6,882 nt of DNA, taken from contig CAMBPA010000071.1 in the NCBI GenBank assembly GCA_945869355.1, positions 1 to 6,882 on the forward strand. The letters are read 5' to 3'. Below the pieces are notes generated by a model. It saw nothing but the letters and a program-made list of their open reading frames with translations, was not told the origin of the DNA and made no database searches. Position numbers and translations under genes: made by a program. Source of the stretch: Bordetella parapertussis (GTDB lineage Bacteria > Pseudomonadota > Gammaproteobacteria > Burkholderiales > Burkholderiaceae_B). The first letter of the stretch is position 1; each line of letters starts with the position of its first letter. This document shows, piece after piece, positions 1-6,177 of this stretch.

Positions 1-86
1 CCGCAGGCGCAGATTGGCTTGGACATATTCGGCAGGCGATGAATGTGGCACGCACCGCATCGCAGGCTGCTGGACAAACAAAATGA
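1..86 (+). CDS. trpA: 3' end of a gene, probably tryptophan synthase alpha subunit (trpA), partial
   Basis: An open frame entering from the left edge (codons in phase with base 3) gives a 27-residue tail that starts [17 protein letters not shown] and stops at TGA 84-86. The tail looks like the last amphipathic helix of TrpA, the subunit that cleaves indole-3-glycerol phosphate. The main support is context: in many Burkholderiales trpA lies directly upstream of accD, and here the TGA overlaps the accD ATG as ATGA, which suggests translational coupling. Too little protein is present to prove identity. Another upstream gene ending in a similar helix would look the same. No start or active-site residue is in the window. 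Confidence 0.5.
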   Translation, partial: AGADWLGHIRQAMNVARTASQAAGQTK

Positions 87-964
87 GTTGGCTTGGTAAA
101 CTCATCCCTCCTCGTATCAATAAAACACAAACGCCGGAAACGACGACCAAACGTGTTCCTGAGGGGCTGTGGGTCAAGTGCCCTGCTTGCGAGTCTGTCC
201 TGTACAACGAGGATTTAGCAGCGAATCTGCATGTGTGCCCTAAATGTGATCATCACATGCGCTTGGGCTCTCGTGCGCGCATCGAATCTTTGCTGGACAT
301 CGAAGGCCGCGTAGAAATCGGATCCAACACACGGTCGATGGATCCGCTTAAATTTAAAGATTCGCGCAAATACCTTGAGCGTGTTCAGGAAGCGGTGCGT
401 CAAACTGGCGAGACGGATGCCCTCGTTGTACTGAGTGGCGCAATCCGCAGCGTTCCCTGCGTGCTGGCGTGTTTCGAATTTGAATTCATGGGTGGGTCGA
501 TGGGTTCAGTTGTCGGCGAGCGCTTTGTACAAGGTGTACAAGCTGCAATCAAACAGCGCGTGCCGTTTATTTGCGTCGCAGCCTCGGGCGGCGCGCGTAT
601 GCAAGAGAGTTTGTTTTCTTTGATGCAGATGGCAAAAACCAACGCGATGCTCGTTCAGTTAGCGCAAGCAAAACTACCCTTCATCAGTGTGCTGACCGAT
701 CCAACCATGGGTGGCGTTTCTGCGAGCTTCGCCTTCATGGGCGATGTGGTGATTGGCGAGCCCAAGGCGTTGATTGGTTTTGCCGGTCCGCGTGTGATCG
801 AACAAACCGTGCGTGAAAAACTTCCCGAAGGCTTTCAGCGATCAGAGTTTTTGCAGCAAAAAGGTGCGATCGATATGGTGCTCGATCGCCGCCAGTTGCG
901 TGAAGAGCTCGCTCGCCTGATGGCGATCATGACAAACCAAGCGGCGGACGTAGTAGCTGCTTAA
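83..964 (+). CDS. accD: Acetyl-CoA carboxylase, carboxyltransferase subunit beta
   Basis: AccD pairs with AccA to form the carboxyltransferase that moves the carboxyl group from biotin on AccB to acetyl-CoA, making malonyl-CoA for fatty-acid synthesis in the cytoplasm. The 293-residue product has the family's N-terminal zinc ribbon, C33-x2-C36 and C52-x2-C55. The crotonase-fold domain follows, with [11 protein letters not shown] (136-146), ASGGARMQE (167-175), the DPTMGGV glycine pair (about 207-212) and IGFAGPR (231-237). The start at ATG 83 gives the typical MSWL N-terminus. The frame stays open upstream to a TTG at 14, but that extension lies in the preceding gene and is unlike AccD. There is no strong Shine-Dalgarno, so translation is probably coupled through the ATGA overlap with the gene upstream. 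It is followed by a hairpin terminator and the convergent rne gene. No key residue is missing. Confidence 0.97.
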   Translation: MSWLGKLIPPRINKTQTPETTTKRVPEGLWVKCPACESVLYNEDLAANLHVCPKCDHHMRLGSRARIESLLDIEGRVEIGSNTRSMDPLKFKDSRKYLERVQEAVRQTGETDALVVLSGAIRSVPCVLACFEFEFMGGSMGSVVGERFVQGVQAAIKQRVPFICVAASGGARMQESLFSLMQMAKTNAMLVQLAQAKLPFISVLTDPTMGGVSASFAFMGDVVIGEPKALIGFAGPRVIEQTVREKLPEGFQRSEFLQQKGAIDMVLDRRQLREELARLMAIMTNQAADVVAA

Positions 965-1006
965 CGAATAGCTGGCCTCGCTTGAGGCTGAGATTGCGCA
1001 ACACAA

Positions 1007-1041
1007 AAAAGAGCCCTGACGAATTTCGGCAGGGCTCTTTT
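1007..1041. terminator. Bidirectional Rho-independent terminator between accD and rne
   Basis: The arms AAAAGAGCCCTG (1007-1018) and CAGGGCTCTTTT (1030-1041) form a perfect 12-bp stem. The 11-base loop can close further by three pairs (1020-1022 with 1026-1028). The + strand ends in a T run suited to accD transcripts. The - strand reads into TTTTTT after the stem, suited to rne transcripts, whose stop is at 1086. The position between two converging genes fits a shared terminator. Confidence 0.9.
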
Positions 1042-1051
1042 GCTTTTATGT

Positions 1052-1069
1052 CTGCAGCCGTGGCTGCAG
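1052..1069. repeat. Perfect 8+8 inverted repeat just downstream of the rne stop
   Basis: CTGCAGCC and GGCTGCAG are perfect complements separated by only GT. The repeat sits between the rne stop codon and the bidirectional terminator. It has no T run of its own. It could be an extra 3' hairpin protecting the rne mRNA end, a cruciform-prone spot, or chance. The two-base spacer means the RNA form would lose one or two pairs to make a loop. Confidence 0.6.
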
Positions 1070-1085
1070 GACGGATCAGCTTCGT

Positions 1086-3944
1086 CTAGACGTGCGTCTC
1101 AACTTGCACGAGCGGTTCGTTTGATACGACCGCTGCAGGCTTGGGTGCGCGTCCGAGCTGTAACGGTACGACGACCTGGTTTGCCATCGCTGTCGCAACA
1201 CGTGCCTGATCGCTTTCAATCCATTGCAGACCAGCAGATTGCACAATCGCGTGCAAGGCTGCTGTATCAAGCGCCGGGGTGATAATCGGCTGTGCTGCAA
1301 CAGGTGCTGCAACAGTTACTTGCACGGGCGCTGCAACCGGAGGTGGCGCAACGACAGGTGAAGCGGCCTGCTCGGTTACCTGAGGTGCTGCCACCGGCGC
1401 TGGTGTAATTGACGACGTTGCTAAGGGCGTCGGTACAGGTGCCACTGCGGGTGCAGCAGTTGCTGGTGCTGTAGTTGAAGGAGTTGCAGCGCTAGCAGGT
1501 TCGACGTATTGCATCGGTGCGTTTGAAAGCCCCGGTGTGGACGTATGCCCAAAGTTGCGATCGTCTTGCTGAGTAAGCTGCGGCGCTGGCGTAGCATGCG
1601 TTTGAAGAGGCGCGCTGTCTGTCTGTTGCATCGGTGCGCTCTGACTCTGACCATCGTTCTCGAACGTTGAGCCCTCATCTTGTCCACGACGTCCACGACG
1701 GCTGCGACGACGACGGCGTTTGCGTTCTGGATCAGACTGGTCGCCATCCTCATCGTTGTAGCCAGTTGCCGGTGCGCCTTGCTGCAGAGTGTTTTGCTCG
1801 TCAGAGGTTGTGGCGCGGTTACCTGCGGGGCGAGGCCCTTGCGGCACACGACGTTCGCTCTGTTGCGCAGTCCCTTCAGCTTGTTGGCCGTCAACAGCAG
1901 ATTGCTCATTGCGTGTATCCAGACCTTCATCACGACGATTGCGACCGCCGCGACGACGATTACGCCCGCCATTACGGCCGTTGTCATCACCGCCTTGCTC
2001 GTCGCCGTCTGCCCGCGGCGCTTGCGCGCTACGTTCGTCGTCACGCGCCGGGCGGCGATTATCCTGCTGTCCACCACCAGCCTCATTACCGCCGGTGCGT
2101 CCATCGCCACGCGCTTCGTTGCGATTATCTGGACGACGTCCACGACCGCCGCGGTTTCCGCCGCGACGATCATTTTGGCCATTGCGACTACGTTGCTCGC
2201 GCGACTCGGAAGGTTTGGCTTCTTCGGTCTTCTTCTCTGTTGAAGAGCCGCCCGACAGCCAACCAAACAATCGTTTGAAGAACCCAGGTGAATCCTCTGA
2301 CGCATCCGCTTTTTTGGCTGATGTCGAGGAGACAGGCGCAGGTTGTGCCGGTGTAATACCTTTCACCAGCGCTTCTGGCTTGGACTTCACTTCTTGCTCT
2401 TTCGGCGCCCAGCTCATGTCGGTAGACGGAGCATCGACTAACTCGAAGCTCGTTTTGATGTCTTCCAAACGTGGGTCGTCGTGACGCAAGCGTTCGATGT
2501 GGTGGTGCGGCGTTTCGAGATGGCGGTTGGGGATCAGAATCAAGTTGACCTTGAGTCGTGATTCGATCTTTGTGATGTCCGAACGCTTTTCGTTGAGCAG
2601 GAAAGTCGCGACATCGACGGGCACTTGCGCGTGCACGGCTGCTGTGTTTTCTTTCATGGCTTCTTCTTGCAGCAGTCGCAGCACTTGTAGCGCACTGGAT
2701 TCTGCATCGCGGATCACGCCGGTGCCGTTACAGCGCGGGCAAGTGATGTGCGAGCCTTCGTTGAGGGCGGGACGCAGACGCTGACGCGAGAGTTCCATCA
2801 AGCCAAAGCGTGAAATCTTGCCCATTTGGACACGGGCACGGTCAAAGTGCAACGCATCACGCAAACGATTTTCGACCGCGCGTTGGTTTTTAGTGTCTTC
2901 CATGTCGATAAAATCGATCACGATCAGACCACCGAGGTCGCGCAGACGCAACTGGCGGGCGACTTCGTCGGCGGCTTCTTGGTTTGTACGCAGAGCGGTT
3001 TCTTCGATATCGGCACCGCGTGTGGCACGCGCGGAGTTCACGTCCACCGCGACGAGCGCTTCCGTGTGATCAATCACAACCGATCCGCCTGAAGGCAGAT
3101 CCACGGTACGTGAGTACGCGGTTTCGATCTGGTGCTCGATCTGGAAGCGTGAGAACAAGGGGACGTCATCGCGATAGCGTTTGACGCGCTCGACGTTATC
3201 CGGCATCACCACGCTCATAAATGCGGTCGCTTGGTCAGCGATATCGTCCGTGTCGATCAGGATTTCGCCAATATCTGGCGAGAAGTAATCCCGGATGGCC
3301 CGAATGACCAGACTGGATTCAAGGTAAATCAGAATGGGCGCTGGGTTGTCCTTGGCGGCACCATCGATGGCAGTCCAGAGCTGCATCAAGTAGGACATGT
3401 CCCACTGGAGCTCTTCGGCGTTACGACCAATACCGGCGGTGCGAGCAATAATGCTCATGCCTGGGGGAATGGTGAGCTGGTCCATCGCTTCGCGCAGCTC
3501 TTGACGCTCTTCGCCCTCGACGCGGCGTGACACACCACCGCCTCGTGGGTTGTTAGGCATCAGAACCAAATAACGGCCTGCCAACGAAATGAAGGTGGTT
3601 AGGGCGGCACCCTTGTTACCGCGCTCTTCTTTTTCGACCTGAACGATGAGTTCTTGGCCTTCGTGCAGCGCGTCTTGAATGCGTGCGGTCCGGACGTCGA
3701 CGCCTTCTTTGAAATAGGTGCGCGCCACTTCCTTGAAGGGTAGAAAGCCGTGGCGATCTTCGCCGTAGTTAACGAAACAGGCTTCAAGGCCAGGTTCAAT
3801 GCGGGTAATGACGCCTTTGTAAATGTTGCCTTTACGCTGTTCGCGGCCGGCGATTTCGATATCGAGGTCGATGAGTTTTTGTCCATCGACGATCGCAACG
3901 CGTAGTTCTTCTTGGTGCGTTGCATTAAATAACATGCGCTTCAT
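1086..3944 (-). CDS. rne: Ribonuclease E, catalytic core plus long disordered C-terminal scaffold
   Basis: RNase E is the main endonuclease of mRNA decay and of rRNA and tRNA processing, acting at the inner membrane as the core of a degradosome. The product has 952 residues. The N-terminal half matches the RNase E/G core: S1 domain about 37-125 with F57 and F67; 5'-phosphate sensor R168/T169; DNase I-like domain with catalytic D301 (VDVNSARATRG) and D344 (IDFIDM); zinc link C402-x2-C405. These sit about two positions before the E. coli numbers. Residues 552-566 (SPGFFKRLFGWLSGG) look like the amphipathic membrane anchor. Residues about 580-672 are Arg/Gly-rich, 741-754 are nearly all basic (RKRRRRRSRRGRRG), and about 770-890 are Ala/Pro/Val-rich. 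A more ordered tail (GLQWIES, LVQVETHV) ends the protein. The length and C-terminus favour RNase E over the shorter RNase G. ATG 3944 has a GGAG (3954-3957 on the other strand) nine bases upstream. The gene is divergent from rluC. Confidence 0.97.
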   Translation of the reverse strand: MKRMLFNATHQEELRVAIVDGQKLIDLDIEIAGREQRKGNIYKGVITRIEPGLEACFVNYGEDRHGFLPFKEVARTYFKEGVDVRTARIQDALHEGQELIVQVEKEERGNKGAALTTFISLAGRYLVLMPNNPRGGGVSRRVEGEERQELREAMDQLTIPPGMSIIARTAGIGRNAEELQWDMSYLMQLWTAIDGAAKDNPAPILIYLESSLVIRAIRDYFSPDIGEILIDTDDIADQATAFMSVVMPDNVERVKRYRDDVPLFSRFQIEHQIETAYSRTVDLPSGGSVVIDHTEALVAVDVNSARATRGADIEETALRTNQEAADEVARQLRLRDLGGLIVIDFIDMEDTKNQRAVENRLRDALHFDRARVQMGKISRFGLMELSRQRLRPALNEGSHITCPRCNGTGVIRDAESSALQVLRLLQEEAMKENTAAVHAQVPVDVATFLLNEKRSDITKIESRLKVNLILIPNRHLETPHHHIERLRHDDPRLEDIKTSFELVDAPSTDMSWAPKEQEVKSKPEALVKGITPAQPAPVSSTSAKKADASEDSPGFFKRLFGWLSGGSSTEKKTEEAKPSESREQRSRNGQNDRRGGNRGGRGRRPDNRNEARGDGRTGGNEAGGGQQDNRRPARDDERSAQAPRADGDEQGGDDNGRNGGRNRRRGGRNRRDEGLDTRNEQSAVDGQQAEGTAQQSERRVPQGPRPAGNRATTSDEQNTLQQGAPATGYNDEDGDQSDPERKRRRRRSRRGRRGQDEGSTFENDGQSQSAPMQQTDSAPLQTHATPAPQLTQQDDRNFGHTSTPGLSNAPMQYVEPASAATPSTTAPATAAPAVAPVPTPLATSSITPAPVAAPQVTEQAASPVVAPPPVAAPVQVTVAAPVAAQPIITPALDTAALHAIVQSAGLQWIESDQARVATAMANQVVVPLQLGRAPKPAAVVSNEPLVQVETHV

Positions 3945-3966
3945 GAGAGGTTTCTCCGTTTAAATG

Positions 3967-3987
3967 GCGCGCCGTACCACGGCGCGC
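3967..3987 (-). promoter_or_regulatory. Strong hairpin in the rne 5' leader, next to the ribosome binding site
   Basis: GCGCGCCGT (3967-3975) and ACGGCGCGC (3979-3987) form a perfect 9-bp, very GC-rich stem with a three-base loop. On the rne mRNA it ends only nine bases before the GGAG at 3957-3954. Its position invites a role in translation control or in RNase E autoregulation. The function is inferred. Confidence 0.65.
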
Positions 3988-4008
3988 AGCCACGCACTAC
4001 TGGCTGCG
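3985..4008 (-). promoter_or_regulatory. Second rne leader hairpin, overlapping the first by three bases
   Basis: CGCAGCCA (3985-3992) and TGGCTGCG (4001-4008) form a perfect 8-bp stem with an 8-base loop. Bases 3985-3987 are also the outer pairs of the adjacent hairpin at 3967-3987. The two stems must therefore share or trade those pairs, or stack on each other. Function is inferred from position only. Confidence 0.6.
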
Positions 4009-4039
4009 AAACACTGAATCAAGGAAGCGAGCGCACACC

Positions 4040-4095
4040 AAAAAGGCGCGCGCGAAGAAAAGGTCTTTAGACCAGCACGTTGCGCCTATAGGCGC
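4040..4095 (-). repeat. Perfect 14-base palindrome and nearby T-tailed GC stem in the rne leader
   Basis: GCGCCTATAGGCGC at 4082-4095 is a perfect palindrome. Read on the - strand, its AGGCGC half (4087-4082) can also pair with GCGCCT at 4049-4044, which is followed by a T5 run. GGTCT/AGACC (4062-4073) lies inside the enclosed segment. This resembles a weak attenuator with a competing alternative fold, but the six-pair stem encloses more than 30 bases, so terminator activity is doubtful. Confidence 0.35.
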
Positions 4096-4157
4096 GGGGT
4101 TCATTCAGCAGAGAGGTCAGGATCACGGTAGTGGTTGACATAAAAGGATGCTGAGAA

Positions 4158-4188
4158 CATCAGGCGGGTAAGTTTCGCACGCCTGGTG
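4158..4188. repeat. Imperfect 9+9 inverted repeat in the rne-rluC gap
   Basis: CATCAGGCG (4158-4166) and CGCCTGGTG (4180-4188) pair over nine positions with one G-T wobble in the + strand RNA. In the - strand (rne leader) RNA the wobble becomes an A-C mismatch. The loop is 13 bases. There is no T run. It is part of the dense set of foldable segments in this gap, with no function assigned. Confidence 0.4.
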
Positions 4189-4409
4189 CAGGGATTAGGA
4201 CGGATTCTTGCTCTTTTGATAAGTATCGCGCGCGACGCGAGGGGCATGCACTTGGAGCGCGGGCGAAACGTAAAAACGTCGCAACAGCGCGCATAGAGCG
4301 CATCCCGGTCTTGTCGGCGACCAGTAGCCCGAAGGAATCAGGAAGGCAAGCGGTACAATGCAGTCCGCAATCCAGACGGAGACGCGAAAATTCGATGCAT
4401 CTCAACGTT

Positions 4410-4433
4410 TTAGGACGCAAGAGGGCGTCTTAA
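4410..4433. repeat. Hairpin-forming inverted repeat upstream of rluC
   Basis: TTAGGACGC (4410-4418) and GCGTCTTAA (4425-4433) form a 9-bp stem with one G-T wobble and a six-base loop on the + strand. It would lie in an rluC leader if rluC is transcribed from further upstream, or near the 5' end of an rne transcript starting near 4460. It lacks a T tail, so it is not a terminator. Confidence 0.45.
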
Positions 4434-4466
4434 CCACGCTTTCTTAATCCCTTTAAGGCTTGTTCG

Positions 4467-4494
4467 ATTATAAGCCGCTTTTGGCCATGCGCAA
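4467..4494 (-). promoter_or_regulatory. Candidate rne promoter (perfect -10), overlapping the start of rluC
   Basis: The - strand carries a perfect TATAAT at 4472-4467. Sixteen bases upstream is TTGCGC (4494-4489), matching the first three bases of the sigma-70 -35 consensus. Transcription would begin near 4460 and give an rne leader of about 515 nt. The -35 lies across the rluC ATG. The -10 is convincing and the -35 is weak. Confidence 0.5.
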
Positions 4495-5464
4495 AGAATC
4501 CTCAGTTTTGACCCCGACGTCACCTAAAGTGAGCGCGCCGCAGGCGCCGGCAGTTCGACTGGTTGAAGTCACCGAAGAACACGATGGGCAGCGTCTGGAT
4601 AACTTCCTGATGCGGCTGTGCAAAGGTGTGCCCAAAAGTCATATTTACAAGGCGGTGCGCGGCGGAGAAGTGAGGCTGAATAAGGGGCGAGCGGCGCCTG
4701 ACGCCCGTATTCATATCGGGGATATTGTGCGGATTCCCCCCATTCGTGTCCCCACGCCCGATGAGAAGCGCATCGTTCCTGGGTCAGAATTCCCGATCGT
4801 GTTTGAAGACGAAGGCTTGCTGGTGATCGATAAGCCAGCAGGTACCGCCGTTCATGGTGGAAGCGGGGTGTCATTTGGCGTGATCGAGGCGCTTCGCGCG
4901 GCGCGGCCTGAGGCGCGCTTTCTTGAGCTTGCCCATCGGCTTGATCGTGATACCTCGGGCTTACTGCTCATTGCCAAAAAGAGAAATGTTTTGTTGTCCT
5001 TGCATGAAATGTTTCGTGAGAGCAAAGGAAGTAAGCATTATTTAGCTTTGGTCGAGGGCGATTGGGTGAATGCGCGGCAGCATATTCGGCTGCCTCTCAC
5101 CAAATGGACAACACAAACGGGCGAGCGGCGTGTCAAAGTTGAGGCCGACGGTCAGGTGTCACACACGATCGTGAGCGCACAAAAGCGTTTTAATGGCTAC
5201 AGCTTGGTCGATGCCGAGTTGCGCACCGGACGCACCCACCAGATTCGGGTGCATCTCGCCTCAACGGGGTTTCCAATTGTGGGCGATGACAAATATGGTC
5301 GCGACGAGACACGCGCTAAATTCGCGAAGCTTGGGTTTAATAGAATGTTTTTACATGCACACCGCTTGGATATTCCCCACCCGCTGACGCAGGAACCCCT
5401 CGTTCTGGTCGCGCCACTCCCTGCGGTCTGCGCAACAATCTTGCAAAAGTTGGAGCAGCAATGA
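4487..5464 (+). CDS. rluC: 23S rRNA pseudouridine synthase RluC (955/2504/2580)
   Basis: RluC converts three uridines of 23S rRNA near the peptidyl-transferase centre into pseudouridine. With the start at ATG 4487 the product has 325 residues, close to the E. coli length of about 319. An N-terminal S4 RNA-binding domain covers about residues 34-85 (GQRLDNFL, GEVRLNKG, GDIVRIPP). The RluA-family catalytic domain follows, with HRLDRDTSG (150-158, catalytic D153), the substrate-site segment RTGRTHQIRVH (246-256) and GDDKYG (266-271). The near-family phrase CKGVPKSHIY supports RluC over RluD or RluA. The start is uncertain: ATG 4487 has no clear Shine-Dalgarno, and a TTG at 4460 would add nine residues but falls inside the divergent rne promoter candidate. 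The gene is divergent from rne, as in enterics, and its TGA overlaps the next ATG. Confidence 0.95.
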   Translation: MRKESSVLTPTSPKVSAPQAPAVRLVEVTEEHDGQRLDNFLMRLCKGVPKSHIYKAVRGGEVRLNKGRAAPDARIHIGDIVRIPPIRVPTPDEKRIVPGSEFPIVFEDEGLLVIDKPAGTAVHGGSGVSFGVIEALRAARPEARFLELAHRLDRDTSGLLLIAKKRNVLLSLHEMFRESKGSKHYLALVEGDWVNARQHIRLPLTKWTTQTGERRVKVEADGQVSHTIVSAQKRFNGYSLVDAELRTGRTHQIRVHLASTGFPIVGDDKYGRDETRAKFAKLGFNRMFLHAHRLDIPHPLTQEPLVLVAPLPAVCATILQKLEQQ

Positions 5465-6114
5465 AACCATATTCGGTCATTGTGTTTGATTGGGACGGCA
5501 CGTTGATGGATTCAACGCACAGCATTGTGTCGGCGATTCAGGGAGCATGCCGTGATCTCGAGCTCAACGTCCCCACAGCGGCCGAGGCGGCTTGGGTCAT
5601 TGGCTTGTCCTTAGAGCCCGCGCTGCGTCGCGCGGTACCTGATCTGACTAAATCGCTAGAGCCGCTGTTTCTCGAACGCTATCGCCATCATTATCTCTCG
5701 CGCGATACGCAGTTAAGGCTGTTTGATGGCGTCCCTGAGATGTTGACCGAGTTGCAGGCTGCGGGTGCTCGCTTGGCCGTGGCAACGGGTAAGAGTCGCG
5801 TTGGCTTGAATCGCGCCCTCACGGCGACCTCGCTGCATGCTGCCTTTGAAGCGACGCGAACAGCTGATGAGACCTTTGGCAAACCGCATCCTGGCATGTT
5901 GTATGAGTTGATGGATGAGATGGTTGTTGAGCCACATCGGGTTGTCATGGTGGGTGATACCTCTCATGATTTGCAGATGGCGGCGAATGCTGGTGTGCAC
6001 GGCCTGGGGGTCTCCTACGGCGCGCATCCCGCCGATGAGCTACGCGCCTGTCCCCACCATGCAATCGTTCCAGATGTTTCTACCCTGAAAGAATATTTAC
6101 TTGAGCGCGTGTAG
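5461..6114 (+). CDS. HAD-superfamily (subfamily IA) phosphatase, phosphoglycolate phosphatase-like
   Basis: This 217-residue cytoplasmic protein has all four HAD motifs. Motif I is DWDGTLMD (nucleophile D10, acid/base D12). Motif II is the threonine in ATGKSR (T109). Motif III is K141 in GKPHP. Motif IV is GDTSHD (D166, D170). The helical stretch between about 15 and 85 is the type C1 cap, which sets substrate choice in Gph-like enzymes. The likely reaction is hydrolysis of a small phosphate ester, but the sequence does not fix the substrate, so I give no gph symbol. The ATG overlaps the rluC stop as ATGA, which implies one transcript and coupled translation. The pairing with rluC recurs in betaproteobacteria, to my knowledge. 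No catalytic residue is missing. The gene has no T-tailed terminator right after its stop. Confidence 0.9.
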   Translation: MKPYSVIVFDWDGTLMDSTHSIVSAIQGACRDLELNVPTAAEAAWVIGLSLEPALRRAVPDLTKSLEPLFLERYRHHYLSRDTQLRLFDGVPEMLTELQAAGARLAVATGKSRVGLNRALTATSLHAAFEATRTADETFGKPHPGMLYELMDEMVVEPHRVVMVGDTSHDLQMAANAGVHGLGVSYGAHPADELRACPHHAIVPDVSTLKEYLLERV

Positions 6115-6177
6115 GGTGTCGACCGTTTACTTGCCAATCCTGCGTTGCTGAAGGGTTATTCTGTTCTGGTGCGCGTT

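Larger units (their letters stand above)
3945..4486. other. Long intergenic region between divergent rne and rluC, rich in inverted repeats
   Basis: About 540 bases without a credible gene. It holds the rne ribosome binding site, two strong overlapping hairpins next to it, a 14-base palindrome, several weaker inverted repeats and a - strand TATAAT close to rluC. The short open frames inside it (for example 4160-4420 on the - strand) lack a recognisable domain or good start. In enteric bacteria rne and rluC are also divergent, and the rne leader there is several hundred bases long, so a regulatory leader is the best reading. No T-tailed hairpin typical of an independent small RNA is clear. Confidence 0.7.

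Noticed and set aside
14..82. Upstream TTG extension of accD adding 23 residues.
   Set aside because: The added residues are unlike AccD, and the same bases are better read as the end of the preceding gene. ATG 83 gives the typical MSWL start.
975..988. Small hairpin GCCTC-GCTT-GAGGC after accD.
   Set aside because: It has only five pairs and no T run. The 1007-1041 hairpin is clearly the terminator.
1421..2305. Long open frames of 187-294 codons overlapping the 3' half of rne on both strands.
   Set aside because: They are by-products of the Arg/Gly/Asp-rich codon bias in rne. Their products are low-complexity Arg/Ala/Thr/Val strings with no domain.
4135..4163. Perfect -35-like TTGACA on the + strand at 4135-4140.
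   Set aside because: No acceptable -10 follows at 15-19 bases (the candidates are AACATC, ACATCA and CATCAG), so I do not call a promoter.
4354..4359. TACAAT, a five-of-six -10 match on the + strand that could serve rluC.
   Set aside because: No recognisable -35 lies 15-19 bases upstream. It is possible but too weak to list as a feature.
4160..4420. 86-codon open frame on the - strand in the rne-rluC gap.
   Set aside because: No known domain, no good ribosome site and mixed composition. It lies within the presumed rne leader and is probably chance.
4460..4486. TTG start for rluC adding nine residues.
   Set aside because: It lies in the - strand -10 region and in a small inverted repeat, with the AAGG only two bases away. 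ATG 4487 gives a length closer to the family, though neither start has a good ribosome site.
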